64,000 nucleotides of DNA from Epiperipatus broadwayi (GCA_028023455.1 JAQFVV010012394.1:24377934-24441933), one strand, 5' to 3'; counted from the first letter of the stretch, positions 34,864-48,025 are shown. The notes: generated by a model from the sequence alone, not told the origin. Made by a program: numbers and translations.

Positions 34864-34868
<5 letters not shown>
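33613..34868 (-). repeat. Right inverted arm
   Basis: Inverse of 27075-28324. It ends with ccgacggttaca against the long (TA)n at 34867-34901. Confidence 0.85.

Positions 34869-34901
<33 letters not shown>
34867..34901. repeat. (TA)n tract between two TG...CA blocks
   Basis: About 17 uninterrupted AT pairs. The left neighbour ends TTACA and the right neighbour begins TGAAATGG, so two insertions share this tract. Confidence 0.85.
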
Positions 34902-34903
<2 letters not shown>

Positions 34904-35114
34904 AAATGGTAACCTGGTTCAGATTTCATTTCACAGTCCAATCCACCTAGCCACTATTATCATTTATAACATTTTTAAAAGAGGACTACCTTGAATAAAA
35001 TATCACAATTTATTTCGGAAAAGACGTACATATATTGTTTTACTTACATTAACCAAATAATTTATTGTATTTTATTAAAAAAGGTATTCAAATATAAGGT
35101 TTGTCTTGCGTTGT

Positions 35115-35187
35115 GGCGGGGGGGGGTGCCGCGCCCGCCCAACAAGGAAGTGGGTGGTGGGGGGGGGGGGGGGGTGCCCGGCGGGGG
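35115..35187 (+). repeat. Poly-G / G-quadruplex-prone patch
   Basis: Two G-runs (about 9 at 35118-35126 and 16 at 35159-35174) with further GGG and CCC groups, in a setting that is otherwise mostly A and T. It could fold into G-quadruplexes. It could also be a homopolymer-related sequencing or assembly artefact. Confidence 0.7.
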
Positions 35188-36527
35188 ATATGATATAATA
35201 TAAAAAAAAAAAATATATATAAGTTTTGAATTTTTTATGCATTTGTTTTATATATATGCTTAATATTCTATTTTATTTTATATTAAGGATTTCAAGATGG
35301 CATTCCAAGAGATTTTCACCTCGATAAGGAATTTGAAAATAAATGTAAAATTAAATTACATAAAAAAAGCCATTATTTTGGAATTTCCATTAATTCATTA
35401 ATGGAAGTTCTCCATTGTTTATATAGATCAAATAAATATAAGATTATATAAGAATCTTTATCGATCCTTATCGAGGTTTAAATTTTCCTAAAATAGAAAT
35501 CAAGGTGTGATTGTCTATTGTCTCAGGCAGGATAGGAAGGAAAATCACCACGGGTAGCACATAGCTCAAATAGTTAAACCACCATATAAATATTGGTTGT
35601 TTTTAAAAAAAAGAAGAGGAAGTTTTAGGGTAGCTAACTGTCACTATGCCTGTCACCATGTACAGTGAGTAGAGCAGGGAAAGTCACCGCTGTTTCTTCC
35701 TGGGACCCAATCTCCTATAATGCTGCTGCCATAGTCTGTCTTGGAAGAATGCAACCAGCCACCTGTACAATCATTCTGGGGGGCATACAGATAAAAGCCA
35801 CAAGAATTCAAATCCTGTCATCTACATTAATCTTTCTAAATTAATTATAACTATAATGTAATTGTATCTTAAAAGTGTACAGTTAATTTTATCGTAAAAT
35901 TGTAGTCAACTCTTTAACCCTTCTTCTTTTAAAATGATTTATAATTTTTTTTAATAACTCAAGCTCACAATATTTTATTGAATATGAAAATATGATATTT
36001 ATTTATTTATACTAATTTCAATAATATACATTTCATGCTTTGTTTTTTTTTTAAAAAAACATCACTTGCGAGAATTCTAAGAAGATAATTTGCTAAATAG
36101 CAAATTATGTTCAAAAATGGGGGAGGGAGGTCAGCAAAGAAAAAATTAGTTTTAAAATAAAATAAATTGTTTTATCTTTCTTGCAGGTGAAGTTATGTCT
36201 AATATATGTATATTAAAACATCCTTATGGTATCAGTTAAAATAATTTTGCTAATGATTTCCCAGGATAGTATTTTATAACTTTAGATTTTGTCAAATTGA
36301 GATAAAATAAAATGTATTATATTTTGACCTGAAAAACTGCTGGACAAGCATCAGTTAATTATCTTGCCCTTTTTTAAAAAAGTTTAAAAGTAAGAATCTA
36401 TTCGAGAAATATTTTTCCTTATTTTTTATATATGTTGTTTTTGTTAATTAAATATTTTACATGAAGTAATTGGTTGTTCAGGTTGATCTTTATGTAGTAT
36501 TAGATCCTTTAAGGCTACTAATCATAA

Positions 36528-36848
36528 TTATTCATTTTTTGGGTGATAAATAAATGTCGGGGTAATAAGGAATGTCAAGCGTGGTGGATCAGACATCAAA
36601 CGGTCACTTATGTAAGTTGGAATCTGACTCCCTGTTGCACATACTTCTGTGGGCTGAAGAATAATTGAGGTAGAGTTGGGTAGTCTACATGATATCCATA
36701 CAGGTGAACATGGGGCTCCTGTAATTCCTACCTCTATTCGGTATCGTGTCGCAACATGGTGAATGTATTGAACCTCTTTCTTCATGGAGTAGGCATCTGA
36801 GCGTCTGTCAAGCAGCTCGTATGAACCTACATATGTTTTCTTTCATTT
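36528..36848 (-). CDS. Unrecognised coding-like open stretch, possible exon or repeat-derived
   Basis: The frame is open on the minus strand from about 36848 to the stop at 36528. The first ATG gives 85 codons from 36785, and about 20 more codons are open upstream. Its composition is less AT-rich than its surroundings and uses a full range of amino acids, with C, P and W present (for example GAPCSPVWISCRLP). I do not recognise a family. No clear polypyrimidine tract precedes it, though an AG at about 36838 could be an acceptor. It lies inside the 34902-38010 block, so it may belong to a mobile element. It could also be chance. Confidence 0.3.
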
Positions 36849-37802
36849 GCATTCATATGTTTATTAACCCAACATTGTTTCACTTTTATTTTATTGCCTA
36901 TCTAATACATAAGTCATAGAGAAATGATTCTACTCAAGAATCTTCAGCCTGAGTAAACAATTCTTTTGTTTTAATCTGTAATTAGTTAAACCATGTTAGT
37001 TTAACTAATTCACATTATAGATTTATAAAGAATAATTTAGTTTAACGTCAAGTCAATGTGGTTTGTGTGCTTGATAATTAACTGTTTTCTTAATAGCTTA
37101 CAGTTCAAAATACTGTAAGGTTATTTTCAATAGCTTAACACTGTTCCAGCAAGGTCCACTTTTAAAATAAATAAAAATAAAATGTTATTTTAATGAGAAT
37201 TAGTTCTCTTTATAAAGAAAAGTAAAATAAATGATTTCTTTTCGTTATTGTGATCAGTTTGAGATAATTGTTTTTTTTCTTTGACATCAGTTTAATATAA
37301 AATGTCTTAGAATCTTTAAATCGAGAGAAAATGTTTATTTTTTTTATACAATCAGTTTGTCAAATGTTAAACACGCTGATTGATCAAAATAATCCCACTA
37401 CCTTGTAATAAATGTAAATGGAAAATGTAGATATATTCAAAATCCATGGTCATTTAATTTAAGTTTTTTTGTTTTTTTAAATAATGTAAGCAAACAAATT
37501 TGTGCAAACTAAATAAATTAAAAGATAACCGCTATATGTAAATATGTCGACATGATGTGGTCTCATATAAACCTACTTGTGTAAATATAAAACTAATGTA
37601 AAGAATTTTTGCTTTAGTGAGCTTGAGTAAAATGTAAATTTAAAATCCGTAATGAATTAAAATATATGTATGAAACTAAATTTACAGTGTGTTTGAATCA
37701 TTTTATTTACTTTTATTTTAATTAATATTTTATTTCTAAGTTATATATAAGTGCAATCACCCAATGTCTCATTAAATAAAAGTATTATAAATCTCATGCT
37801 CA

Positions 37803-38005
37803 AAGGTTCAGCTCTGGAATAGTGAAAGTGAAGGAGTATGATGTTATTATTGAGAAATGTTATTGATTAGATCTTTGACTTGGGGATATAGGTAAATAGG
37901 GCAGAATCCATGATGTACCTGATTTATATATCTTGTACATGGTCAAACTCGAGATATTTTACCTGTATTCTGGATCTTGTTGGATTGATATACCTTTTTT
38001 GACCG
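37803..38005 (+). repeat. Dispersed repeat shared with 6612-6830
   Basis: Inverse match over about 200 bases to 6612-6830, with small indels. It forms the right end of the TG...CA block. Shared segments include agatctttgact-ggggatata and gggcagaatccatgatgtac. Confidence 0.65.
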
Positions 38006-38010
38006 ATACA

Positions 38011-39165
38011 ATATATATATAGTATTATATATTCACTAGAGAAAGCTTACCAATAGCTCCAATCAAGCTTTAATTTATCAGTGCCAAAAGAGAAAGAATT
38101 CAGAATTTCTATTGGAAAGTCCTCATCCCCAGACCAATGGGTTTCAAGTTTATGGCTCACCTCAGTGAGGAGTTGGGAATACCAGATACTAGATCTAAAA
38201 TACCAACTCAAAAGTCAGCAAGTTACACAATTTTTTTCTTATTTTATTGTTATATATATATAAAATACATATTTTGCGGGTTCATCCGTGTTAAAAACTT
38301 TTAATATCAATATATATTTTATATATTTAACCCGTGCAAATCTTCGTTTTAACATATATATATATATATTGTAAGTAAATGAAATATAATGACAGCCATT
38401 TTGTAACTATCATAAATATTGATATAATCACTACAATCACGAGATAAACAAAATATCTCATTTCTAATCAAATAAAATTAAAATCATCACTGGCATAATT
38501 CTCTTAAGATTTAAAATATTTGCGATATTGGGAAATCATTGTAACTAATAAAATATACTAGCCATTGTAACTAGATAAATAAGTATTAGCTATAGCAACT
38601 GAATAAAAATGATAGTAAAATCAACATAGGGAAATTACACTTATCTTTAGTAAGAGATTCTTTAAACAAAGAATCATTCCATTTCCACATACATAAGATA
38701 GTTCATAGTCACACACACACTGGTGCTATTTGTAACTACTTAAAAATATCAACAAAAAAAATATTAAATATCATCAAGTTGAAAAAGGAAATCACACTCT
38801 TTTATTCAGTTTACCTATGTACATGCATTTTACCTGGATGCCATTAGGTTGTCTAAACCTAGATAAAGTTATATTATATGCTTATTCATAGTGTACCTCA
38901 TTCAAACCCACTTTGTACATTATTTAAAACACATGCACCTGTATGAATGGTGAACAACATCCTTATATTTTAGTTGTGCTAATAAAACTATAAGATCCCA
39001 ATATCATAAATTCTCATTTAATACTTTTACAGGTATTATCAGCTCAGCTCAAGTACCTAGATTGACAGATGCATAGATGCTCTTGCCAATGGCTCATAAA
39101 CAAACATACTGACCATTCTTTATATATGGCCAGTAAACCTATTTGTTTAATTTATTTATTCATCA
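38011..39165. other. AT-rich DNA with (TA)n tracts at 38010-38020 and 38354-38369
   Basis: TGTAAGTAAATG begins directly after the second (TA)n at 38370, and gccattttgtaac follows at about 38396, like the gccattttgtaac next to the 150-bp module at 33470. This may be another element edge. No gene seen. Confidence 0.4.
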
Positions 39166-39560
39166 TAATACAGTGATGATGATGATTCCATCCACAGCTT
39201 TTGCAATTAACTCATAACAACTAATTTAGCTTTTATAAATCTATAATAACTTATTTGAAACATTATTATATTTAAAATGTGATTTAATCATTAATATTCA
39301 CCAGTGATGATGATGGTCATAACTAATCTCACAATGTAAGATTTAGCTTCTTACATATTTATAGATATTTACTTGAAACACCATTATATTTAAATTGTGA
39401 TTTAACTATTAATATTCACCGGTGATGATGATGGTCATAACCAATCGCACATAAAATTTTAGCTTTTTTATAAACCCTTATTTACTTAGAACATTGTTAT
39501 ATGTAAATTGTGATCCAATGCTTAACATTTATTAGTGATGATGAATGATTATAATTAATT
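39166..39560. repeat. Tandem repeat, about 115-130-bp unit, about 3-4 copies
   Basis: Units begin with (c)agtgatgatgatg near 39172, 39303, 39421 and 39535. Each contains ttatatttaaattgtgatt and ttaatattcacc-type segments. Divergent copies; noncoding. Confidence 0.7.
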
Positions 39561-39939
39561 GATTCAAATTAAAAATAACAATACTAATAATAAGAACGCG
39601 AAAGCCAAATATTGTATAAATATATTTATTAAGATTATTTCCCTTTAATAAATCAAATTTTTAGTTATATAATTGACTGCAATTATTATATCCATTAAAT
39701 AATACATTATCAAAACAAAATATCAAATACTGTATATGTAATCAAATAAGATTAAATATATGTGTATGTTCCTACCCATTTTAAAACAAGCTGGTTTAAA
39801 ATGAAACATTAAAAAAACATTCCATCCAATGCTTATTCAATATTTCTCCCAGCTTTATTATATCTATCATAAAGGCAATATAAAATCATTCACGCCATAT
39901 GTGTGAGTTCACTTTCATAAGTGTGACTCTATATGTGGG
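39561..39939. other. AT-rich DNA without recognisable content
   Basis: Nothing recognised. It ends at the truncated 5' edge of the LINE copy. Confidence 0.45.
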
Positions 39940-41460
39940 TATAAGACTTTTATCAAGAATTATATAGTAATAAAAAATAAGTACCTCCTATATCTATTAC
40001 GTCTTCCAAATTTACCATAATTTTAAATGAAGAAGTAAAACATACAATTAAATGTATGAAGAATGGAAAGTTTCCAGCTAATGATGGAATTATAATTGAT
40101 ATATTAAAAGAAGCAGGTGAAGAAATAGAAATTTTTTAGCAAAGTTATATATCAAATGTCTAAATGATAAAGATGTACCAAATGATACTTTAAATAGGTA
40201 ATAAAGAAGATATTAAAAATTACAGACCTATCAGCCTTTTATCAGTTTTATACAAAAATTTTACCAAGATAATTACAACTGGATTACAGAAAACATTGGA
40301 TTTCCATCAACTAAGAGAGGAAGCTGGATTTAAAAGTGGTTTTAGTACAGTAGATCATAACCAGTTGTTGAGAGAAGTTATAGAAAGGACAAATAAATAT
40401 GAGGTGCCATTATGCTTTGGATTTGTAGATTGTGAAAAGGCATTTGATTCTATAAACATTTCTTCAGTGATTAAAGCATTGAATCATCAAGTTATAGATC
40501 AAGGATATTGACATATTTTAAAGAATATTTATGAAAATGGAACAGCAACAATTAGATTACATAATGATGCTAGTAAAGTCAACATTGAGAAGGGTGTAAG
40601 ACAGGGTGACTCCATATCTCCAAAACTTTTTACAGCAGTGCTGCAAGAAGTATTTTGTGGATTAAAATGGAAAGCTAAAGCAGTGAAAGTAAATGGAGAT
40701 TATTTAAGTCATTTAGATTTTGCAGATGATGTAGTTGTTTTTGCAAATAATGCTTTAGACTTGCAGGAAATGTTGCAGGAGTTATCAGATGAAAGTGGGA
40801 CTAAAGATAAATGTTAAAAAGACAAAGTAATGATTAATCGATTTTCTCCAAATATGAAAATAAAGATTGATTATGATGAGTTAGAAGAAGTTAACAGTTA
40901 CAAATACCTTGGTCAGATTATTAAATACAGATGGAAGCATAGTGGATGAAATTAACATAGAATTAAACTTGTTTGGAGTGCTTTTGATAGAAATAACTTG
41001 ATACTAAAAAAAAATATGCATATGTGTTTGAAAAGGAAGGTTTTTAATAAATGTGTTTTACTAGTTCTTACTTATGGATCTGAGACTTGGACATTTCAAA
41101 CCACTCAAAGAAGTATGAAAAGTTGCATGTTGGGACTAACAAGAAGAGACCGAAAACACAATATATGGGTAAGGAAACAATGAGATGTTACTAACCTCAT
41201 TGAAAAAATTAAAAGACTGAAGTGGAGTTGGGCTGGACATATTGTTGGAAGAGGTGATAATAGATGGCCAATTGAAATCTTAAACTGGATTCCAAGAGAT
41301 TGTGAAAGACCCAGAAAAAGATCACCTGTGAGATGGATGGATGAAATAAAAAATTGTGCATGGGTGATATGGAGAAAAAAAGCTGAAGATCAGAGAAGAT
41401 GGATTGAATTTGGTGAGATCTTCATCCTGCAGTGGATTGATAATGGTTGATAATGATAAT
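39940..41460 (+). mobile_element. RTE-like LINE, 5'-truncated copy 1 (RT domain, broken)
   Basis: Non-LTR reverse transcriptase with several frameshifts and stops. The reading goes through KNGKFPANDGII, DIKNYRPISLLSVLYKNFTK, EAGFKSGFSTVDH, CEKAFDSINISSVIKALN, IEKGVRQGDSISPKLFTAVL and HLDFADDVVVFANNA. F-A-D-D is the catalytic pair of metal-binding aspartates. C-terminal parts include ELEEVNSYKYLGQII and KLKWSWAGHI. It copies its own RNA at the target site. The 3' end is cctgcagtggattgataatgg plus a short TGATAATGATAA tail, fitting RTE-type elements, which end in short repeats rather than poly-A. The endonuclease domain is missing. The longest open piece is 40296-40511. Confidence 0.75.
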
Positions 41461-42202
41461 AACTGTGTACTGAACAAATGTTAGGAATAAATGTGTTTTA
41501 GGTGAAATCTTACCTTTTCCTTGATAATGATCAAGTTTGTAAGCAAGCAAGTTCTCATTGCTACCTATTGTACTGGTCCAAAACCTTTTACTTTGGTCTC
41601 ATAAATCAATGACCTACATATACATGAGCATGAAGTGACATAAGTACAAAAGTTGAAAGGTCAATAATAATTTTCTATAATATTCGTGAGTAAATACAAA
41701 TAAATACTTCCTGAAGAATTATTAGAGGAGGTGGATTTAATCTTAAACAGATCAAACAATATCCTCTCTTGTTAAATTAGTCCCGCTCCCACCCAATTAT
41801 ATATTTTTATTGTTGGTCTCTTTTCTTTCTTTGCATACTGTTGAAAATACTGTACTATTATACAATCTTTATGAACGACCCCTTCCCCCGGCAAAGAATA
41901 TTTTCTCACTTTTCTTTTTTCTCCTGAGAGAGTATGCAAATAAGTTTGACCGATATAATTAATGAACTAAATAAAAAAAAGCTTGGATGCTAAGTAAGAT
42001 TATAATTTAACCCTCCAATAAGTTTATCCCATTAGCTAGCTCATTATATTATTTTTCATCTTCAGTTATTTGGATAGGTATGTCCATTATATAGCTATAA
42101 TGTTTATGAATTACAAATACATTTCAAACATAAATGAATCATCCTGGAAACAGTCTAAAGACACAGAATTATTCTATTTATTTTACTCGTTCCCTACACT
42201 GA

Positions 42203-42204
<2 letters not shown>
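41461..42204. other. AT-rich DNA without recognisable content
   Basis: No feature recognised apart from a C-rich spot at 41878-41890. Confidence 0.45.

Positions 42205-42260
<56 letters not shown>
42205..42260. repeat. (TA)n microsatellite
   Basis: About 26 TA pairs. The immediate flanks, cactgaatata and tatattcagtac, are inverted to each other, so the tract sits at the centre of a short palindrome. Confidence 0.9.
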
Positions 42261-42262
<2 letters not shown>

Positions 42263-45200
42263 GTACATATATATAACCCCTCTACCCAACACCATACTTA
42301 CATATTATATGAGCAAATGCCCAGGGCACCAATTTTATTAATGAATAGAATAAATTAACACTTTATTATACTTTGAATTAGTACTGAAACTCTTCTACTT
42401 ATGCCTAACTTGTAGCTTAGCTCAGTAGAGGGTTATAGGAAGTCAATAACATATAGAATATAAATAAATGAAGGAAGAAATATGACTAACCATTAAAATA
42501 AAGTATATGTCTCATTTATTAATCAACCAAATGATGGAGGCCAGTAAAGTTTAATTTGTTCAAGCTAATACACTATAATTTCAATTTGATCTCTTCCATT
42601 ATCTTATACTCTATATTAGCTAAACTTTAACAGAAAAACATAATATTGAATAACTCCACCATCTAGCACATCTTAATTTAAATAGCTAAATTAATACTAA
42701 TTTAGAAATAATGAAATTAGATCTCAGGGAATCTTTAATACAGTCTAATTAAAAAAATTATATTATCCAGTAATTTATAACTATAAATAAAAAATAAAAT
42801 AATGGAATTAATTGAATAATGTTTCACTGGATTAGCAATTAGACAATGAAGAAAATAGGGTATTTTTTAACCTCACATCATTGTCTAAATAATAAAATAA
42901 GTACATAACCTTCTTCATAAGTTTACCAAATGGTAAAGAATTTCATATAATGTTTGGATCAAGAGAACAATATTATCAGATTTTATTATGTTTATTATCA
43001 AATTTACAAAGAAATGTATTTATGTAGCAATAGATATGTGGAATGTGGAAACTAGAATACGAATGCATATAAGTACAACTCAAGACAAAGTTTTGAATAA
43101 ATAAACAAAGTATTTATTTACATTTGCAGTCAAATAAAGATAACTAATTCACAGTGGAACTGTTTGTCCTAATTCCTCAACTCACAAATACATTTGCTAA
43201 CCTGGGTTTGAAATCACTTTTATTACATTCTTTATCATTTATTGATTACACATTTATAAAACATAAGTTAACAAAAAAAATAATACCCTTATATTCTGGC
43301 TTCGAATATATTTAGGCTATCTAACACATTTTTATTAGAAAACAACACTGAATAAATAAATATCATATTATGGGTACAAATATACAAGTTGGAGAGGTCA
43401 CACTATTAATTATTGGGATAAAACAAATTAATAACGTTGGCTTTTAAGAGAATAACTTTAAATAGCTCAATAAATAATTCTTTTAAATATCTGTCCTTTT
43501 CATACATTCAAAATAAAAATAATCATTCTGATGATTTGATGATTTAAAGCATGATATAATTCAAAATATATAATTCCTGATGTATAAGTTTAGTAATATT
43601 ATACTCTCATGTCTGAAAAATTATTTGCATTATGAGTGGGTGTCATCTTATGCTATAATCAAGACAAAATCAATATATTTACATCTTGTTGATTTACTTA
43701 TGAATTACTAAATAAATATTATAATTCGGACAATGCCATAGACCAACCAACAAATATAACCCTATGTCTACTTTAATATTCAATAAATAATTCAATCTTA
43801 TCTTTTATTTAACCACCAACTAAATTTACATATAGCTATGATTCTATGATAACACGAAAATAAACATTCAAGAAAAATTTAAGCACATGAGGAATAAATA
43901 AGCTTCTTGGCTAATAAATCAAATGACAACTACATAACTCCGAGTTACATTATTGTTGGAACTTTGTCTCACTACCAGAATAAAAAGAAAATATATCACT
44001 TAACTTCATAAAATATCATTTTATAATATGTACACAATTTAGGAATATACTTCACTCATGGCAAATAGTTAAGATATACTAAGGGAGAGAGTCCTCAATC
44101 CCATTCAACATAGAACATATCATGAATAACTTTCTTTCACATAGCTACTCTATACATTTCCTTCGATACATTGAAAAATAAATATACATACACAGATAGG
44201 ACACTATTTCTATCAATTCTTTTAGCATACGGCACTATCCAAAATTAACAGAATGAAAAACAGTCATTAAACTGAATATTTACTAATTATATAAAATAAA
44301 TGCATAAGACAGATCACACATACGTCTGAATAAGAGTGAGTAAATAAATTCAAATTATATAATATGCAAATATTATGGTAAAGCAAATGGTAAACTGAAA
44401 TTAAAACTTTTAGTTTATGACAAACTATTAACTATTTTAAATGGCACAATGTTTAACTATTTTAAATGGCACAATGTTTTTTTCTTACATGTGCTAATCT
44501 GAAAGCCAAATGCTCACTTTGAGACATAAAAAAATATATACTTCTCTTCAATAAACCCATATAAACATATATATAATCTACATAAGAAATCGTATTAAAT
44601 ATTAATCATTTACCAGCATATTACCACTTGCAATATGCTATCCAAGATGGTCTAGATCTCAAAGAAATATAAATTAAATAAGCAAATAAATAAATACTAA
44701 ACTGTCTATCTATCTATAGCTTACTAATAGCAATAAACAAAAAGTCACTCTTCTTTAACTTAAAATGTTCACTTGTAAAGTTTTTCTTTTAACACAAAGT
44801 TTCCTGAACAATATGAAGATAAGGATGATGATTCCAGATGAGTATGTGTTAGTAAAACCATGAAAACAAATTACTATAAGCACAATTTAAATTTAATTCA
44901 GTGATTGACAGAGATATGGATAGCTAGTTTCAGTTATGTATTTCTTCTATATTCATCATTTAATTAATTCTGGAAATATTTTAATTCAACAATAACTTAA
45001 GCAGGTTTCCCAAAGTAAACATTAGCTCTCCCATAAACTTTATAAATTATCACAAATATAATTATTTTGGTCTGATACTAATTAATTATTTACATAAAAT
45101 CTATAATCCTTTAAGCAATAATGTTTTTACAATAAGTCCACATACCAAAGAGAATAAGAAATATATATCATATTAATGTCCTTCTACTTGACTTAAACAT

Positions 45201-48025
45201 GTACATATTAAATAAGCACTAGTAATTATTTAATTCTTGGTAAGCCACACATTCACTTTTTTAATAAAATCATTTTTATAAGCATGAATAATAAACTAAG
45301 TTATCATTACATAGTAGTTCAAAATATAACACAATAAAGTATGCACAGCATCTTCTTGTTTTAACTTAACTTTTGTATAAACAGAATATAATTTAAACTG
45401 AGAGTCTATAATAGGTTTTGTTAAACAGTCCTGCATAAATTTCCTTAGGAGATTATAAAGTTCACACAATTTCCTTAAAGGTTAGAGAGTTCACACAATT
45501 TTATTTTTTCCTTAGTAATAATAAGAAATATAAGCAAATAAAGTAGATTAAAGTTATCAACATATAAATATCTTTTAAAAATGATAGAGTTAATTTAACA
45601 TTTAACTGAGTGGAAAAAATGAGGAAATATACCTTTTGTATAATTAGCCTGATATCCTTCCTTAAAATTGTTTGGTAGACAGAATTTTCATAATGACATT
45701 TATAAAATAATAATGTTTAAAATTTTACACTTTGCAGTTTAAACTGACTTGATTACTGGAAGAGATAGAATTGGCAGAAGCAGAATGAACAAAGTAATGA
45801 ATGAATGAGTAATCTATGAATTTCTATTACTGACTTTCAATTAAATATATCCCTTCTAGCAATCAAGAGGTCATGTTATTCTCCAAAGGTTAGCTCCTTC
45901 CTTTGCACTCAGTTAATGAAGAAAAAATATTCAAGAAATCTTTTCTTGAAAAAAAAAACATTTTGATTTTCTAAATTAAATCAAACTGAATGGAAAAAAA
46001 ATAACTTTTTACACTTTGGAAATAAATGAATATTAATTAACTATTAAATATAGTAGTTGATAACACAATTTAATTTGTCAAATGATTTATTGATCCAGAT
46101 ATCCATTAATCACTCAAAATATATTTATATTTGTTATTAGAGATATTTGTTATAATTTTAAATGTTTTATTGTAAATGTAGAATTATGTACTATAATTAA
46201 ATATGAAAATGAAATGAGAAGAGAATACAGACATACATACACATATGTTGCTACATGAATATTAAAATTTCCTGACTAAAATATGACTGATATATCTATG
46301 GGTTAAACATATTTCACTAATTATAAAATCTACACATGGATGGTGTACCAATAAATAGTAGATCAGAAAACCATCTAAACAAATACCAACCACTATTCTA
46401 CAAATAAATAAAACAACTTTACATCAACTTAGCTTGCATATCAACAATTCTTGTAATGATCCACCCCCCTTTCTTGCATTAAACATTCCATCAAATACAA
46501 TAATAATTACTAAATGCTTATAAGATTCTCAACTGACATCCATAAGTGAATTTCACATAAGGTTTTATACCATTAATGAAAAAGTTTTAAAATTTTAGCG
46601 CTATTTCATTTTTTTAGTTAAATGCAGTTATTCACTATTCATACAATATAATTTAATTACTTGTGCCCATTCAGAAGGTCACTATATATATATATATATA
46701 AACAAAAAACATTCTTCCCTTTACTTATAAGCAGATTGACTCAATAAATATTTGTATATTAAAAAAAAACTTAATTTCTTAAAGAGAAATTTGTATTAGT
46801 CTATAAATAAAATTACTTTAATTGGTTCAAAGCATAGAAAATATAAAAGATAGGTGCATAATGGGTGTGGTCTATACTCCCTCCCACTTTATGAATAAAT
46901 GTGTAATTAAATAAAATTGATTTGTTAAGTTTTACAAATCTGTATAACATTTATATTTTCTTTCAAATTACTTTTTAATATTAAATACACATAGGTATTT
47001 TCTTGCTCAAGGTTACCTTTTAATAGACATCATCTATGTCACCCTTGTTCTGAATGTATAATGATAATGCTTAAATTACATGGCACTAAAACACTCAACA
47101 TGAGATGTCGCCTCCATTATTTGAAATAAGTATAAAAAAATAAAGGGATCCTACACATAGTGGATAGATGTTAGACACATAGTGTAAACCTCCAAAATGT
47201 TATATATCAAAACAAATTGTTAGAAGAAAATGATTAATAATAATAATAATATATTAACAAATAAAGAAATATATGATACACACCCAAAATTAATAATACA
47301 TTTAAAAAACTATAAAAACTTATGCTCATCCTAACTTCTTAATTCCATCTAAGTTCAACTTCTAGGTGAACAATATGACCACTAAAACAGGGCTGCAAAG
47401 CTTCATTTCCCTAAACACATGCATTGTCTAATTCTTCAAATAGGGTAGTCTGGATTTCTCACATTCACATCTTGATGACAAGAATACAAACAGGTGGATG
47501 CACTGCTGCAGAAAGTCTACTCTGTCTTCATTTGGTTAACTAAATAAAATATTTGTATCATGTTCATCATGTTTTTTTTCAGGATACTTTAATCTAACTT
47601 TCCAATCTAGTTGGTTTTTACAGCAGACTTTATCACAAGGAAATAGTTTTATATGTTCCTTTTAGCTGCAAGCTTATTACTGCAAGTCAGAGTTCCAGTT
47701 TTGTTTTTCTTTTAAATTATAAGGTGAGTCTTTGGGTTAATTGAGAAATAGGCAAAACTTTTACTTCATTTCTTTTTAGAATTGGCATATTTCCATAAAA
47801 GGTTCCAGGCTGTAATTTTGACATGACTCTTCTCTCCCTTCTCTTTTTTTTACTTCGATAGCCTTAACCAAATATTCATAATAGCCATTCCACATATAAA
47901 TGATTTTTAAATAATCAAGTTGAGTTTCTCTACTTTCCATTGGTAACAATAAAAATAAAAAACTAATAATGGACTTTCAATAGACTATAACAGCCAATCC
48001 AAACTGGATATGATGGTACCACTGC

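Larger units (their letters stand above)
27023..34868. mobile_element. Composite element with near-identical 1.25-kb inverted arms
   Basis: The arms 27075-28324 and 33613-34868 are inverted copies with only a few differences by eye, so they formed recently or are kept alike by gene conversion. The outermost module (150 bp) of the left arm also occurs in direct orientation at 33475-33623, just inside the right arm. TGAGACTC precedes TGTAACCGTCGG by 54-57 bases at both 27023 and 33420. The right end, ccgacggttaca, meets (TA)n. The 5.3-kb centre holds a 407-codon coiled-coil ORF, an integrase tail and a purine tract, all on the minus strand. It may be a fold-back element that captured LTR-element material, or an LTR element whose LTRs contain an inverted segment. 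The sequence alone does not decide. Confidence 0.6.
34902..38010 (+). mobile_element. TG...CA block in (TA)n, candidate solo LTR or LTR-type element (3.1 kb)
   Basis: Starts TGAAATGG, with catttca 25 bases later forming a 7-bp terminal stem. Ends TTTTTTGACCGATACA against (TA)n. Compared with 17919-20978, the length is nearly the same, the start (TGAAAYGG plus hairpin) is similar and the end shares TTGACYGWTACA. The interiors are not obviously similar. The last 200 bases match 6612-6830 in inverse, so this end is a dispersed repeat. It contains a poly-G patch and one coding-like open stretch. LTR identity is inference. Confidence 0.45.

Noticed and set aside
39166-39560. CRISPR-like array
   Set aside because: Units are contiguous tandem repeats with no unique spacers, and the setting is eukaryotic.
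42070-42276. Open frame ending in a long IYIYIY run; likewise 47977-48252
   Set aside because: Created by (TA)n microsatellites.
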